Shown here: piece by piece, positions 25,924 to 33,718 of the stretch
Position numbering within the stretch: position 1 is the first letter of the stretch
Layout: every line of letters begins with the position of its first letter
NCBI RefSeq assembly: GCF_002101965.1
Contig: NZ_LQQA01000013.1
Span: 341,962 to 405,961 of the forward strand
Length of the DNA: 64,000 bases
Direction: 5' to 3'
Source of the DNA: Mycolicibacterium wolinskyi
Lineage (GTDB): Bacteria; Actinomycetota; Actinomycetes; Mycobacteriales; Mycobacteriaceae
Notes under the pieces: generated by a model
Database searches by the model: none
Told to the model about the DNA's origin: nothing
The model's input: the letters and a program-made list of their open reading frames with translations, nothing else
Translations under genes and position numbers: made by a program

Positions 25924-26943
25924 GTGACTGCCGCCCCCATTCTCATCGAACCCAAGTTGCCCGACCCTCGTGGCCCGTTGTCGATGGCTGTCGTCAGCCT
26001 GCTGGCCGAGCGGGCTCCCAGCAATCACCTCTCGCGCGTCGAGGCGTCGCTCGGGGACTCCGATCCGTACGGCATCGACCTGCAACTGGCGCTCTACGTC
26101 TGCTACGAGCTGCACTATCGCGGCTTCGCCGGGGTGGACCCGGGCTGGGAATGGAACCCGTGCCTGCTGCATCTGCGGGGAAAGCTGGAGCATGCGTTCC
26201 TGTCCGAGGTGCGCCGCGGTGTCGGCGAGATCCAACCCGGCGAGACCGCGATGGCCGAGATGGAGCAGCTGTCGATCGAGCCCGTCGACGGTGACGGACT
26301 GTCCTATTACCTGCGGGACAAGGGCACGTGGGAGCAGATGCGTGAGTACTTCGTGCACCGCTCGCTGTACCACCTCAAAGAGGGCGACCCGCATGCCTGG
26401 GCGATCCCGCGGCTGATGGGCCAGGCCAAGGCGTCGTTCGTCGCGGTGGAGTTCGACGAGTTCGGTGGCGGCCGCGGGCCGCGTCTGCACCAGCAGTTGT
26501 TCGCGGATCTCATGGACGCCGCCGGCCTGGATTCGACGTACCTCGGCTACCTCGACAATGTGCCGGCCGAGACGCTGGCCGTGGTGAACCTGATGTCGCT
26601 GTTCGGCCTGCACCGCAGGTTGCGCGGCGCGGCGATCGGCCATTTCGCGTCGACCGAGATCACGTCGTCGCCGGGCTCCCGGCGGCTCGTCGATGCGCTC
26701 GAGCGCCTCGGCGCGCCGCAGCCGTGCGTCGGGTTCTACGCCGAGCATGTCGAGGCGGATGCAGTGCACGAGCAGGTGGTGCGCACCGACGTCGTGGGCG
26801 ATCTGGTGGCGCGCGAACCGCACCTCGATCAGGATGTGGTGTTCGGAATCCGGGCGCACGCCCTCGTCGAGGACCGGCTGGCCGATCACATGCTGGAGTG
26901 CTGGGCCGACGGCCGGTCGTCGCTACGCCGACCGCTGAGCTGA
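25924..26943 (+). CDS. Iron-containing redox enzyme family protein (haem-oxygenase-like diiron fold)
   Basis: A 339-residue all-helical protein. YELHYRGF (Glu62, His64), the block FVHRSLYHLKEGDPHAWAIP, VAVEFDEFGGGR, and FYAEHVEADAVHE supply the Glu/His/Asp residues expected of a haem-oxygenase-like diiron oxidase (HDO). Such enzymes oxidise or cleave small metabolites or amino-acid-like substrates with O2. A TATAGG promoter suggests a leaderless GTG start. It is convergent with, and overlaps by 21 bp, a CDGSH iron-sulfur protein followed by a HemK2-type methyltransferase. The substrate is unknown. Confidence 0.8.
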   Translation: MTAAPILIEPKLPDPRGPLSMAVVSLLAERAPSNHLSRVEASLGDSDPYGIDLQLALYVCYELHYRGFAGVDPGWEWNPCLLHLRGKLEHAFLSEVRRGVGEIQPGETAMAEMEQLSIEPVDGDGLSYYLRDKGTWEQMREYFVHRSLYHLKEGDPHAWAIPRLMGQAKASFVAVEFDEFGGGRGPRLHQQLFADLMDAAGLDSTYLGYLDNVPAETLAVVNLMSLFGLHRRLRGAAIGHFASTEITSSPGSRRLVDALERLGAPQPCVGFYAEHVEADAVHEQVVRTDVVGDLVAREPHLDQDVVFGIRAHALVEDRLADHMLECWADGRSSLRRPLS

Positions 26944-27156
26944 CCCTGTCGGGCCGGTGTCGTTCACGCGGCACCGGCGCCGATGGCTCGTATCGCACAA
27001 GGGGTAGTTCTTGCTGCGTCGGCAGGCGCAGATCGCGACCATGAAGCGGTCGGAATCCACGACGCTGCCGTCGGGCAGTTCGATGCGGACGGGGCCCTGC
27101 ACCATCACCGGGCCCCCCTGCACCACCCGCACAACGCGGGGTTCGGTGTCGCTCAC
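26923..27156 (-). CDS. CDGSH iron-sulfur domain protein
   Basis: A 77-residue protein. CACRRSKNYPLCDTSH fits the 3-Cys/1-His 2Fe-2S ligand pattern of CDGSH proteins (C-X-C-X2-S-X3-P-X-C-D-X2-H). GTG at 27156 overlaps the methyltransferase stop by 4 bp, so both are co-expressed. No membrane segment is present. It may supply electrons or a cluster to a partner; the diiron protein encoded tail-to-tail is a candidate, but this is only proximity. Confidence 0.85.
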   Translation of the reverse strand: MSDTEPRVVRVVQGGPVMVQGPVRIELPDGSVVDSDRFMVAICACRRSKNYPLCDTSHRRRCRVNDTGPTGSAQRSA

Positions 27157-27851
27157 GGCTTGTCCGCCCGGATCACCAGCAGTTCCTCTTCGCGCCGGCC
27201 CGGCTCCAGCCGCCCGGTCTCTTCGAGCCACTCGGCCCGGGCCGACAACACCGGTCCGAACGGAATCCACTGCCACGCAACGACATCCGCGTCGAGACCG
27301 GCAGCAGACAACATCGCCAGCGTCTTACGGGGGTCGGCGAACTCCGACTGCACCAGCAGCAGGCTGCCGCCGTCGGCGAGGAGGTCGGGCACGGCCTCAC
27401 ACAGCGGGTCGAGGACCATCCGGCCGTCGTAACCCGCATCCCACGCCCGCGCCGGACCGATCGCTGCGGGCAGCGCTTCGCTGTCGGGATCGTGCGGCAC
27501 GTACGGCGGATTGCACACCACGAGGTCGAACGGGCCGAACTCCGCGGCGCGGGCCCACGATCCCCGGTGAACCTCCACGGCGGCGCTGCTGGCGGCCGCA
27601 TTGGCCCGTGCGCACCGTACAGCCCGCGGGCAGATGTCGAACGCCATGACGCTCGAGGCACCCTGCTTGGCTGCGTTGACCGCGACCACTCCGCTGCCCG
27701 TGCAGAGATCGGCCACACTGCGTGCGACCGCAAGGCCGGTCTTCTCCATGACATCGACCAGCAGTTGCGAATCCTCCTGCGGGGCGTAGACGCCGTCCAC
27801 CACGATCATGGTGTCGGCGGGTTCACGGTCCTGGGTGTATGCGGTTGTCAC
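27153..27851 (-). CDS. HemK2/PrmC-type SAM-dependent methyltransferase
   Basis: A 232-residue class I methyltransferase. VADLCTGSGVVAVNAAKQG is the SAM-binding motif I and VVCNPPYVPHD the catalytic NPPY of N-methyltransferases that modify glutamine, asparagine or lysine side chains or adenine. It lacks the N-terminal helical domain of true PrmC, so it resembles the short HemK2/MTQ2 group. It is the first gene of a two-gene unit with the CDGSH protein. A free-standing metabolite or peptide N-methylation role is possible. Confidence 0.83.
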   Translation of the reverse strand: MTTAYTQDREPADTMIVVDGVYAPQEDSQLLVDVMEKTGLAVARSVADLCTGSGVVAVNAAKQGASSVMAFDICPRAVRCARANAAASSAAVEVHRGSWARAAEFGPFDLVVCNPPYVPHDPDSEALPAAIGPARAWDAGYDGRMVLDPLCEAVPDLLADGGSLLLVQSEFADPRKTLAMLSAAGLDADVVAWQWIPFGPVLSARAEWLEETGRLEPGRREEELLVIRADKP

Positions 27852-27964
27852 ATCGGCCTCTCGAAGGTCAAGGGGTCAGCACTGCGGTGGTTAATTCCCG
27901 GTATCACCGCTGTTCAAACCGCTATACGAATTGCTCACATCGGCCGATGTCCGCTGATGCACGC

Positions 27965-28120
27965 TCAATCGCGCTGTTCCTGCTGGTGTTCGGGCGTCGT
28001 CAATTCAGGCGCGATCTCGCGGGTCGCCATACCGCCTTCGCGGCCGTGGTCGGCCGGACCTGGAGGTTCGTCATCGGGTTCACCGGTGTGTTCACGGTCG
28101 GACCCCTTGGTGTGGGACAT
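27965..28120 (-). CDS. Small acidic/hydrophilic ORF, 51 residues
   Basis: An ATG-to-TGA frame of 52 codons with high GC3, starting MSHTKGSDREHTGEP and ending TTPEHQQEQRD. It is rich in Glu, Asp, His, Pro and Gln, with no hydrophobic core, so the product would be disordered. An AGAAG-like ribosome site is weakly placed. It fills the gap between the methyltransferase and a small conserved gene on the other strand. I recognise no family; it may be chance. Confidence 0.35.
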   Translation of the reverse strand: MSHTKGSDREHTGEPDDEPPGPADHGREGGMATREIAPELTTPEHQQEQRD

Positions 28121-28162
28121 GGCTTCTGATTACCCACGTGGCGGCGGGGGAACACTCCCGGC

Positions 28163-28354
28163 ATGGCGAAGTATCGAGTTCTCAATCCACAAGGTGAAGT
28201 CGTCGACACAAAGGACATCGAGAGCGCCGGCGACGCGCACGCTTGGTTCGTCGACCAGAAGGCGAAGCCCGAGCTGGGCTGGCGGATGGAAGTCTTGTCC
28301 GCAGACGGCGATTGGGCATTCTTCGACAGCAGTGAGGGTGACCGGAAGTACTGA
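28163..28354 (+). CDS. Small conserved hypothetical protein, 63 residues
   Basis: A compact soluble product beginning MAKYRVLNPQGEVVDTK and containing AGDAHAWFVDQKA and WAFFDSSEGD, with balanced charge and several aromatics, as in a small folded domain. GGGGGAA lies about 10 bp before the ATG. It ends 7 bp before the permease start, so the two may be co-transcribed. I do not know a function. Confidence 0.75.
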   Translation: MAKYRVLNPQGEVVDTKDIESAGDAHAWFVDQKAKPELGWRMEVLSADGDWAFFDSSEGDRKY

Positions 28355-28361
28355 ACCCATC

Positions 28362-29693
28362 ATGACGACCACGCCCGCCCAGCAGGGCGAACTGACCGGC
28401 ACCAAGCTCAAACGCAAGATCACCGGTCCGCTGCTGTTCCTGTTCATTCTCGGCGATGTGCTGGGCGCGGGCATCTACGCGTTGATGGGCGTGCTGGCAG
28501 GCAAGGTCGGCGGCGCACTGTGGGCACCGCTGCTGGTCGCCCTGCTGCTGGCCCTGCTCACGGCAGGCTCGTACGCCGAGCTCGTCACGAAGTATCCGAA
28601 GGCGGGCGGCGCCGCGGTATTCGCCGAACGAGCCTTTCGGCAGCCGCTCGTGTCTTTCATCATCGGCTTCTGCATGCTGGCCGCCGGGGTGACCAGCGCG
28701 GCCGGCCTCGCGCTGGCGTTCGCCGGTGATTACCTCGCGACGTTCATCGACGTCCCGGCGATTCCCGCGGCCATCGTCTTCCTCGCGCTGGTCGCGGCCC
28801 TCAATGCCCGCGGTATCAGCGAGTCGGTGAAGAGCAACGTCGTGATGACGGTCATCGAGCTGACGGGCCTGCTGATCGTCATCGTCGCCGGTGCGGTCGC
28901 GGTGGGCCGTGGTCACGGCGACGTCAGCCGGATCGTCGAGTTCCCCGCCGATTCGGTACCGGCGCTCGCGATTCTGGCCGGAGCCATCATCGCCTACTAC
29001 TCGTTTGTCGGATTCGAAACCTCGGCGAACGTCGCCGAGGAGATCCGCGACCCGAGCAAGGTGTATCCCATGGCCCTCTTCGGCGCGCTCACCGCGGCCG
29101 GGGTCGTCTACGTCCTGGTCGGGCTGGCCAGCGCCGCCGTGCTGTCACCGAGCCAGCTTTCGCAATCGTCGGGTCCACTGCTCGACGTCGTGTCCGAGTC
29201 AGGGCTGGGGGTGCCCGACTGGGTGTTCAGCGCGATCGCGTTGATCGCGGTCGCCAACGGCGCCCTGCTGACGATGATCATGGCCAGCCGCCTCGCCTAC
29301 GGTATGGCCGAACATGGTCTGCTGCCGAAGCCTCTGTCCGCCGTACTGCCGCGACGCCGTACACCATGGGTCGCGATCGTGGCCACGACGGCCGTGGCGA
29401 TGGTCCTCACCTTGATCGGTGACCTCTCGACGCTCGCCGAGACCGTGGTGCTCCTGCTCTTGATCGTGTTCATCTCGACCAACGTCGCCGTGCTGGTGTT
29501 GCGCCGAGACACGGTCGACCACAACCACTTTCGGGTCTGGACGGCTGTACCGGTGCTCGGGGTGGCCTCGTGCCTTCTGCTGCTGAGCCAGCAGACGGCC
29601 AAAGTGTGGCTGTTCGCAGCCATCCTGGTGGCCGTCGGCGCGGTGCTGTACTTCGTGGCGCGTGTGGCGACGCCGCGCCAGGCCGGAACGTAG
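28362..29693 (+). CDS. APC-superfamily amino-acid permease
   Basis: A 443-residue inner-membrane carrier with about 12 helices. GDVLGAGIYALMGVLAG in helix 1 is the unwound-helix substrate site of APC transporters, and FVGFETSANVAEEIRDPSK in helix 6 is the second consensus. The ATG at 28362 follows the small gene closely; a much longer upstream frame crosses two other genes and was rejected. Likely imports an amino acid or amine. Confidence 0.9.
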   Translation: MTTTPAQQGELTGTKLKRKITGPLLFLFILGDVLGAGIYALMGVLAGKVGGALWAPLLVALLLALLTAGSYAELVTKYPKAGGAAVFAERAFRQPLVSFIIGFCMLAAGVTSAAGLALAFAGDYLATFIDVPAIPAAIVFLALVAALNARGISESVKSNVVMTVIELTGLLIVIVAGAVAVGRGHGDVSRIVEFPADSVPALAILAGAIIAYYSFVGFETSANVAEEIRDPSKVYPMALFGALTAAGVVYVLVGLASAAVLSPSQLSQSSGPLLDVVSESGLGVPDWVFSAIALIAVANGALLTMIMASRLAYGMAEHGLLPKPLSAVLPRRRTPWVAIVATTAVAMVLTLIGDLSTLAETVVLLLLIVFISTNVAVLVLRRDTVDHNHFRVWTAVPVLGVASCLLLLSQQTAKVWLFAAILVAVGAVLYFVARVATPRQAGT

Positions 29694-29695
29694 GC

Positions 29696-30187
29696 GTGCA
29701 GACGTTCCTTCCCTGCCCCGACTTCGCAGACTCGGCGAAACTGCTCGACCCGCGTCGGCTGGGCAAGCAACGCGCAGAGACCATTCAGGTGCTGAGGGCG
29801 CTCACCGTGCCGGGTTACGGTTGGCGCCATCACCCCGCCGCGGCGATGTGGGCGGGGTACGAGGAGGCGCTGGTCCGGTACGGCTTGGCGGTGTGCGAGG
29901 AGTGGCTGGCCCACGGGCACAAGGACACGACGGCCGCCACCCTGCTGGCCGATCTGAAAGCGGGAACCGGAATTGCGCGCGTCCGTCAACAGCGTGCGCT
30001 GGCGCGCGCGGACGAGTTGCCGCCATGGATCGGCGACCCGGCATTTCACCGCAGCCACAAGTCGTCCCTGCTGCGTAAGGACCCCGAGTTCTACCGGCCG
30101 CACTTTCCCGACGTCCCCGACGACCTGCCGTACGTGTGGCCGGTGTCGGACCGGCAACGCCGGGTCCCCATCAGGTCTACCGACTGA
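29696..30187 (+). CDS. MSMEG_6728-type protein (pyrimidine-dimer DNA glycosylase-like domain)
   Basis: A 163-residue soluble protein. LLDPRRLGKQRAETIQVLRA, AAMWAGYEEALVRYG and HRSHKSSLLRKDPEFY match the Pyr_excise-like family (T4 endonuclease V relatives) as I remember it, including a conserved Arg/Lys/His set. GTG at 29696 starts 3 bp after the permease stop. A DNA-repair role is plausible by family but not shown; T4 endonuclease V uses an N-terminal Thr, whereas here the residue after V is Gln then Thr. Confidence 0.65.
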   Translation: MQTFLPCPDFADSAKLLDPRRLGKQRAETIQVLRALTVPGYGWRHHPAAAMWAGYEEALVRYGLAVCEEWLAHGHKDTTAATLLADLKAGTGIARVRQQRALARADELPPWIGDPAFHRSHKSSLLRKDPEFYRPHFPDVPDDLPYVWPVSDRQRRVPIRSTD

Positions 30188-30238
30188 GGTACCGGACCAG
30201 GGGTGTCTGCGGCGCGGCGATTGGGTACCCCCTCGCCC

Positions 30239-30688
30239 ATGGCAGATGTCGACGTCACACAAACCTCGTCAGCGACACCTGAGCAGGCCTGGAGAATCGC
30301 CTCCGACCTCTGGCGTTTCGACGAATGGCTGACCATCTTCGGCGGATGGCGCAGCGAGATTCCCGAGCGGATCCAAAAAGGGACGAAAGTCTCCTCGTGC
30401 ATCAAGGTCAAGGGATTTCGCAACATCATCCACTGGGAGGTCACCGATTACGACGAGCCGCGCCGGATCCAGTTGCACGGCAGCGGCCGAGGTGGCGTGA
30501 AAATCCAGCTGGATCTCACGGTCGAGGACAACCACCCCGGCTCGCTGTTTCATGTGCACGCCGACCTCGGCGGCGGTGTTCTCGGCGGTCCCGTCGGGCG
30601 GCTCGTCGCCAAGGTACTGATCTCAGACATTCGCAAGTCGGTCGAGAACCTGGCCGCATTGACCGAGAGGTCGCGGGCGAGCCGCTGA
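30239..30688 (+). CDS. SRPBCC-family (polyketide cyclase/dehydrase-like) protein
   Basis: A 149-residue START-like ligand-binding domain. It opens with a typical strand and helix (DVDVTQTSSATPEQAWRIA) and contains IHWEVTDYDEPRRIQL and the C-terminal helix GRLVAKVLISDIRKSVENLA. The ATG at 30239 was chosen over an upstream one at 30203 because the domain begins directly after it. It ends 10 bp from the convergent peroxidase gene. The ligand is unknown. Confidence 0.78.
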   Translation: MADVDVTQTSSATPEQAWRIASDLWRFDEWLTIFGGWRSEIPERIQKGTKVSSCIKVKGFRNIIHWEVTDYDEPRRIQLHGSGRGGVKIQLDLTVEDNHPGSLFHVHADLGGGVLGGPVGRLVAKVLISDIRKSVENLAALTERSRASR

Positions 30689-30697
30689 CCGTCTCGC

Positions 30698-32695
30698 CTA
30701 CCCCGGCACGACGGGTTGGGACACACACCTGCGCCACGTGATCGGGCCGACGATGCCGTCGCTCTCGATGCCTTCACTGGTCTGGAAGTCCCGCACCGCC
30801 TGCTCGGTGAGCGGGCCGAAGTCGCCGTCGACGGCGATGGGGTCGGCCTGGCGCAGGTTCATCCGGACCTGCACTCCCCTGACGGCCTCACCGATGCTGC
30901 CGCGCCGGACGAGGATGAAGAGCCGAGACCACGTGACCGGACCCACGATTCCGTCGACGGTGATGCCCTGGTTCCCCTGGAACCGGCGCACGGCCTGCTC
31001 GGTGACCGGACCGAAGATGCCGTCGGCCACGAGGTCGAACCGCCGCGCGCGCAACAGGTGCTGCAGGATCTTCACGTGCGGCCCGTCGGCGCCGCGGCGC
31101 AGTTCGATGATCTCGAACTCCTGTGCCGGCTCGTCGCCGAGCGGGTTGAGTAGGTCGGCGCGGCCCTCGAACGCGAACAGCAGGAGGTCCACCATCCGGA
31201 AAGTGAGTGCGTCGGGCCCTAGTGTGGGCCGCCAGTGGGGCTCGCGCACAATGGAATACGTGCTTCCTTCGATGGCCCGGTGGAACACCTCGGCCACGAT
31301 GCGGCCGCCCACCCCGGTGAGCCGACCGCCGTTGAGCTCGGCTTCCCGCAAGATGTAGATCCACAGTGGCGTGCTGCTGGTGAGCTCGTCGCGCAGCTGC
31401 TGGGCCAGACCGGTGAAGTCGACACCGCTGCCGTCGCCCTTGAGAATCTCGTCGGCGGTCAAGGGTGTCACTCCGGCGAGGGCCGCCATCTGCTGACCGC
31501 TGGCCAACTTGACCATGCTGCCGCGGACGAGGTTGCGGAACGCGAGATTGGCGTGCAACGGATCGGCCGGCGGCGCTGACTCGCCGAAGGAGCCGGGCGG
31601 AAGGTCGGCCAGCGGGTCGGTGAGCTGCGTGTCGATGTTGCGTGCGTTGTTGAACTTCGCGTCCGGTACCGCCAGATCGGGACGCCCCGCCTCGGCGAAG
31701 TTGTACAGCCTGCGGAAGTCGGCGATCCAGTTCGACGGCAACGGCCGGTCACCGGCCAGGCCACCGCTGGTCGCGGAGAATCCGAACAGGAAGAACAGGG
31801 CCCCGCCGCCGTTGTCGAAGAACCGGTTCCAGTTGTAGGTGTCGCGAATCATGCTGTGCCCAAGCCGGAATGCCGCGACGGAGAACTCGATCGGCATGGT
31901 GGGCGCGTCGCCCGCCGCCGGCGACGTCTCGAAGAGAGTGCGGCCATTGGTGAACACGTCTTGCACGATTCCCGGGTCGACGATCCGCGGGAGGTAGTCC
32001 GTTTTGAGCATCCACTGGTAGTGCTTGACGACGCTCTCGCGCGCCGCCTCGAACATCGTCGCCGCCGGTCCCGGGGCGACCGTGCCGACCACCCGGTTGT
32101 GGAATCGGATGAAAGCAAGGTGGGTCTGGGCCACCGCGAGGTTCTCGTCGTTGCGGTGGTCCGGAATCAGCGCAAGCCGCTGCTGCGGCTCACGAGGCAG
32201 ATCGTGACCGTCGAAAGCGGGCAGAAAGTCATCCAGCGCCTCCGTGCGACCCATCTTCAGATGCAGTCCGTCGGTGTAGAACTGCGGATCGCCGGTTGGG
32301 CCGCGACCGTAGAGCGAATCGAGATCGAGTGCGGGCGAACGTCCTTGGATGAGTTCGTCGACGGTCACATCGGAGCCGAGCTCGCCAACGGTCTTGTCCA
32401 TCGTCAGGTCGTGGTCGACGAACTGCCCTAGGTAGGTGAAACCGGCCGGGATATCCCCGTCGCGGTCCGGCGTCGTCTCCGTGATCGTTTCCGCCATCGC
32501 CGACACGAGACCCGTGGATGCCGGGTCGCCCTGCGGACCGATCCGGGAGAACCGGAACTGGCGCAGCTCGTCCACTTCCGACAGGTGCGGCGCCGGACTC
32601 ACCGCCGCGCCGCGTGCCCTCGGGTCGACGGCGGCGTCTTCGGTGAGTACGCCCTCCCCGACCACGAAAAATCTGTCTCGGCCATGTCGCATCAT
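30698..32695 (-). CDS. Animal-type haem peroxidase fused to two peptidoglycan-binding repeats
   Basis: A 665-residue two-part protein. Residues about 30-510 form a peroxidase-cyclooxygenase domain: YLGQFVDHDLT carries Gln91, Asp94 and distal His95; FIRFHNRVV matches the conserved Arg/His-Asn segment; FSVAAFRLGHSMI gives proximal His280. Residues about 530-590 and 598-657 are two PG_binding_1 repeats (FGPVTEQAVRRFQ and FGPLTEQAVRDFQ). No signal peptide is visible, so how it reaches the wall is unclear. The enzyme would oxidise halides or phenols with H2O2. A rare domain pairing. Confidence 0.88.
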   Translation of the reverse strand: MMRHGRDRFFVVGEGVLTEDAAVDPRARGAAVSPAPHLSEVDELRQFRFSRIGPQGDPASTGLVSAMAETITETTPDRDGDIPAGFTYLGQFVDHDLTMDKTVGELGSDVTVDELIQGRSPALDLDSLYGRGPTGDPQFYTDGLHLKMGRTEALDDFLPAFDGHDLPREPQQRLALIPDHRNDENLAVAQTHLAFIRFHNRVVGTVAPGPAATMFEAARESVVKHYQWMLKTDYLPRIVDPGIVQDVFTNGRTLFETSPAAGDAPTMPIEFSVAAFRLGHSMIRDTYNWNRFFDNGGGALFFLFGFSATSGGLAGDRPLPSNWIADFRRLYNFAEAGRPDLAVPDAKFNNARNIDTQLTDPLADLPPGSFGESAPPADPLHANLAFRNLVRGSMVKLASGQQMAALAGVTPLTADEILKGDGSGVDFTGLAQQLRDELTSSTPLWIYILREAELNGGRLTGVGGRIVAEVFHRAIEGSTYSIVREPHWRPTLGPDALTFRMVDLLLFAFEGRADLLNPLGDEPAQEFEIIELRRGADGPHVKILQHLLRARRFDLVADGIFGPVTEQAVRRFQGNQGITVDGIVGPVTWSRLFILVRRGSIGEAVRGVQVRMNLRQADPIAVDGDFGPLTEQAVRDFQTSEGIESDGIVGPITWRRCVSQPVVPG

Positions 32696-33115
32696 GACGC
32701 CCCCTTCACGTGTTCATGTACGTGAGGGCAAGTCAAACTGCTGCGGCCATGACGAGTCGTGAGTAGTGAACTACCTCAATCGGAAATCGACGCGCAGCGG
32801 GAATGACAGGGACTGACATCGGGTTGCACGGCATGTCAGACGAGGTGTTCGCCGTCAACAGCAAGGGCACCTAGCCCGTCCTTCGCTGGGTTCGGCGACT
32901 TTTGCCGGATTCGCATGCCGGCGTAGTGCAGCTGGATGTCGCGCCGCCACCGAACATTTCGGATCGGGAACGGTCCAGTCACGGATCCGGCTCGTTCCGA
33001 TGCCAACTCGGGAGTCGGTTCGGAACCGTGTAGACGGCTTTCCCTGGTTGGCTTACCGTTCAGCTGCGCTAATTTTCGTGACAGTCATTTCGAGGCATCA
33101 TCAAGGGAGTCGCCG
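32696..33115. other. Intergenic region with a 23-codon micro-ORF
   Basis: A 420-bp space between the divergent peroxidase and the proline-rich secreted protein. A short inverted repeat GTAGT-GA-ACTAC (32763-32774) lies about 70 bp upstream of the peroxidase. Nothing else in it shows coding character apart from the micro-ORF at 32803-32874. TTGGCT-N16-TAATTT near 33048 may be a promoter for the secreted protein. Confidence 0.5.
32803..32874 (+). CDS. Micro-ORF, 23 residues
   Basis: ATG-to-TAG frame reading MTGTDIGLHGMSDEV followed by FAVNSKGT. An AGCGGGA purine run lies upstream. The mix of charged and hydrophobic residues looks like a small peptide rather than random GC-rich frame, but length alone cannot prove it. 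It could be a leader peptide, a RiPP-like precursor or chance; no modifying enzyme of a recognised RiPP class is adjacent. Confidence 0.25.
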   Translation: MTGTDIGLHGMSDEVFAVNSKGT

Positions 33116-33601
33116 GTGACGATCAACTTTGCTCAAATCGCCGTGAAAGTGGTTGCCGGCGCTGGATTGTGCGCAGCCGCAGCGGTGTTGAGCCCGCACG
33201 CGGCGGCCACCCCGCTGAAGACGGGTGGATACAAGTGCGTCGACATGGCCGCCGGCGCCGCGGGCGCAGCTCCCGCGGCACCATGCAGCGCTGCAGCTGT
33301 CGAGGCATCGGGGGTCGCGGCTCCGTTGGCACCGCCGGTGCCCGTCGTCCCGCCCGCGGGTGTGCCGCCGGTGCCCGTGGTCCCGCCGGTGCCCCTCGCG
33401 CCACCGCCCGTCCCCGTCGTTCCGCCCGTCCCCGTCGCACCGCCTGTGCCCGTCGCCGGCCCGGTCGCGGCAGCGCCCATCGCCGCTCCGGTAGCCGAAA
33501 TGGGCGGTGTGGCAACCGGAAAGGGCGTGCCGACCGGCCGACCGGCTGGCGCAGGCGGACCCACACCGGGCGTGCCGATCGAACCCGGGCCCGAGAGCTG
33601 A
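33116..33601 (+). CDS. Secreted Ala/Pro/Val-rich protein
   Basis: A 161-residue product with a Sec signal peptide (FAQIAVKVVAGAGLCAAAAV, cleavage near HAAA-TP), two cysteines in a short mature head (YKCVDMAA, AAPCSAA) and a long tract of PVPVVPP/PVPVAPP repeats (about residues 75-120). GTG at 33116 follows AAGGGAG; a longer frame from 32936 has no coding character. Proline-rich exported proteins of mycobacteria are often wall-associated. No enzymatic motif is present. A strong terminator follows. Confidence 0.75.
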   Translation: MTINFAQIAVKVVAGAGLCAAAAVLSPHAAATPLKTGGYKCVDMAAGAAGAAPAAPCSAAAVEASGVAAPLAPPVPVVPPAGVPPVPVVPPVPLAPPPVPVVPPVPVAPPVPVAGPVAAAPIAAPVAEMGGVATGKGVPTGRPAGAGGPTPGVPIEPGPES

Positions 33602-33629
33602 GCCTGCGGTCACCCGCCCCGCCTCACCG

Positions 33630-33666
33630 ATGGCGCTTCGAGCCGGATCCCGGTTCGAAGCGCCAT
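33630..33666. terminator. Bidirectional hairpin terminator
   Basis: Arms ATGGCGCTTCGA (33630-33641) and TCGAAGCGCCAT (33655-33666) pair perfectly over 12 bp, with a 13-base loop that itself has CCGG/CCGG pairing. TTTCT follows on the plus strand. It sits between convergent genes and fits a shared intrinsic terminator. Confidence 0.85.
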
Positions 33667-33718
33667 TTCTCTATTGGGAGAATTGTGACAGTTATCCGAA
33701 TCAGGTACTCGCAGAATG

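Noticed and set aside
27839..28129. Plus-strand frame of 96 codons in the gap after the methyltransferase
   Set aside because: Arg/His/Phe-rich product without a ribosome site; the opposite strand has a better small frame.
33133..33564. Minus-strand frame rich in Gly-Thr-Gly repeats resembling a PE_PGRS protein
   Set aside because: It is simply the antisense of the proline-valine repeat tract; the plus strand has a signal peptide and ribosome site.
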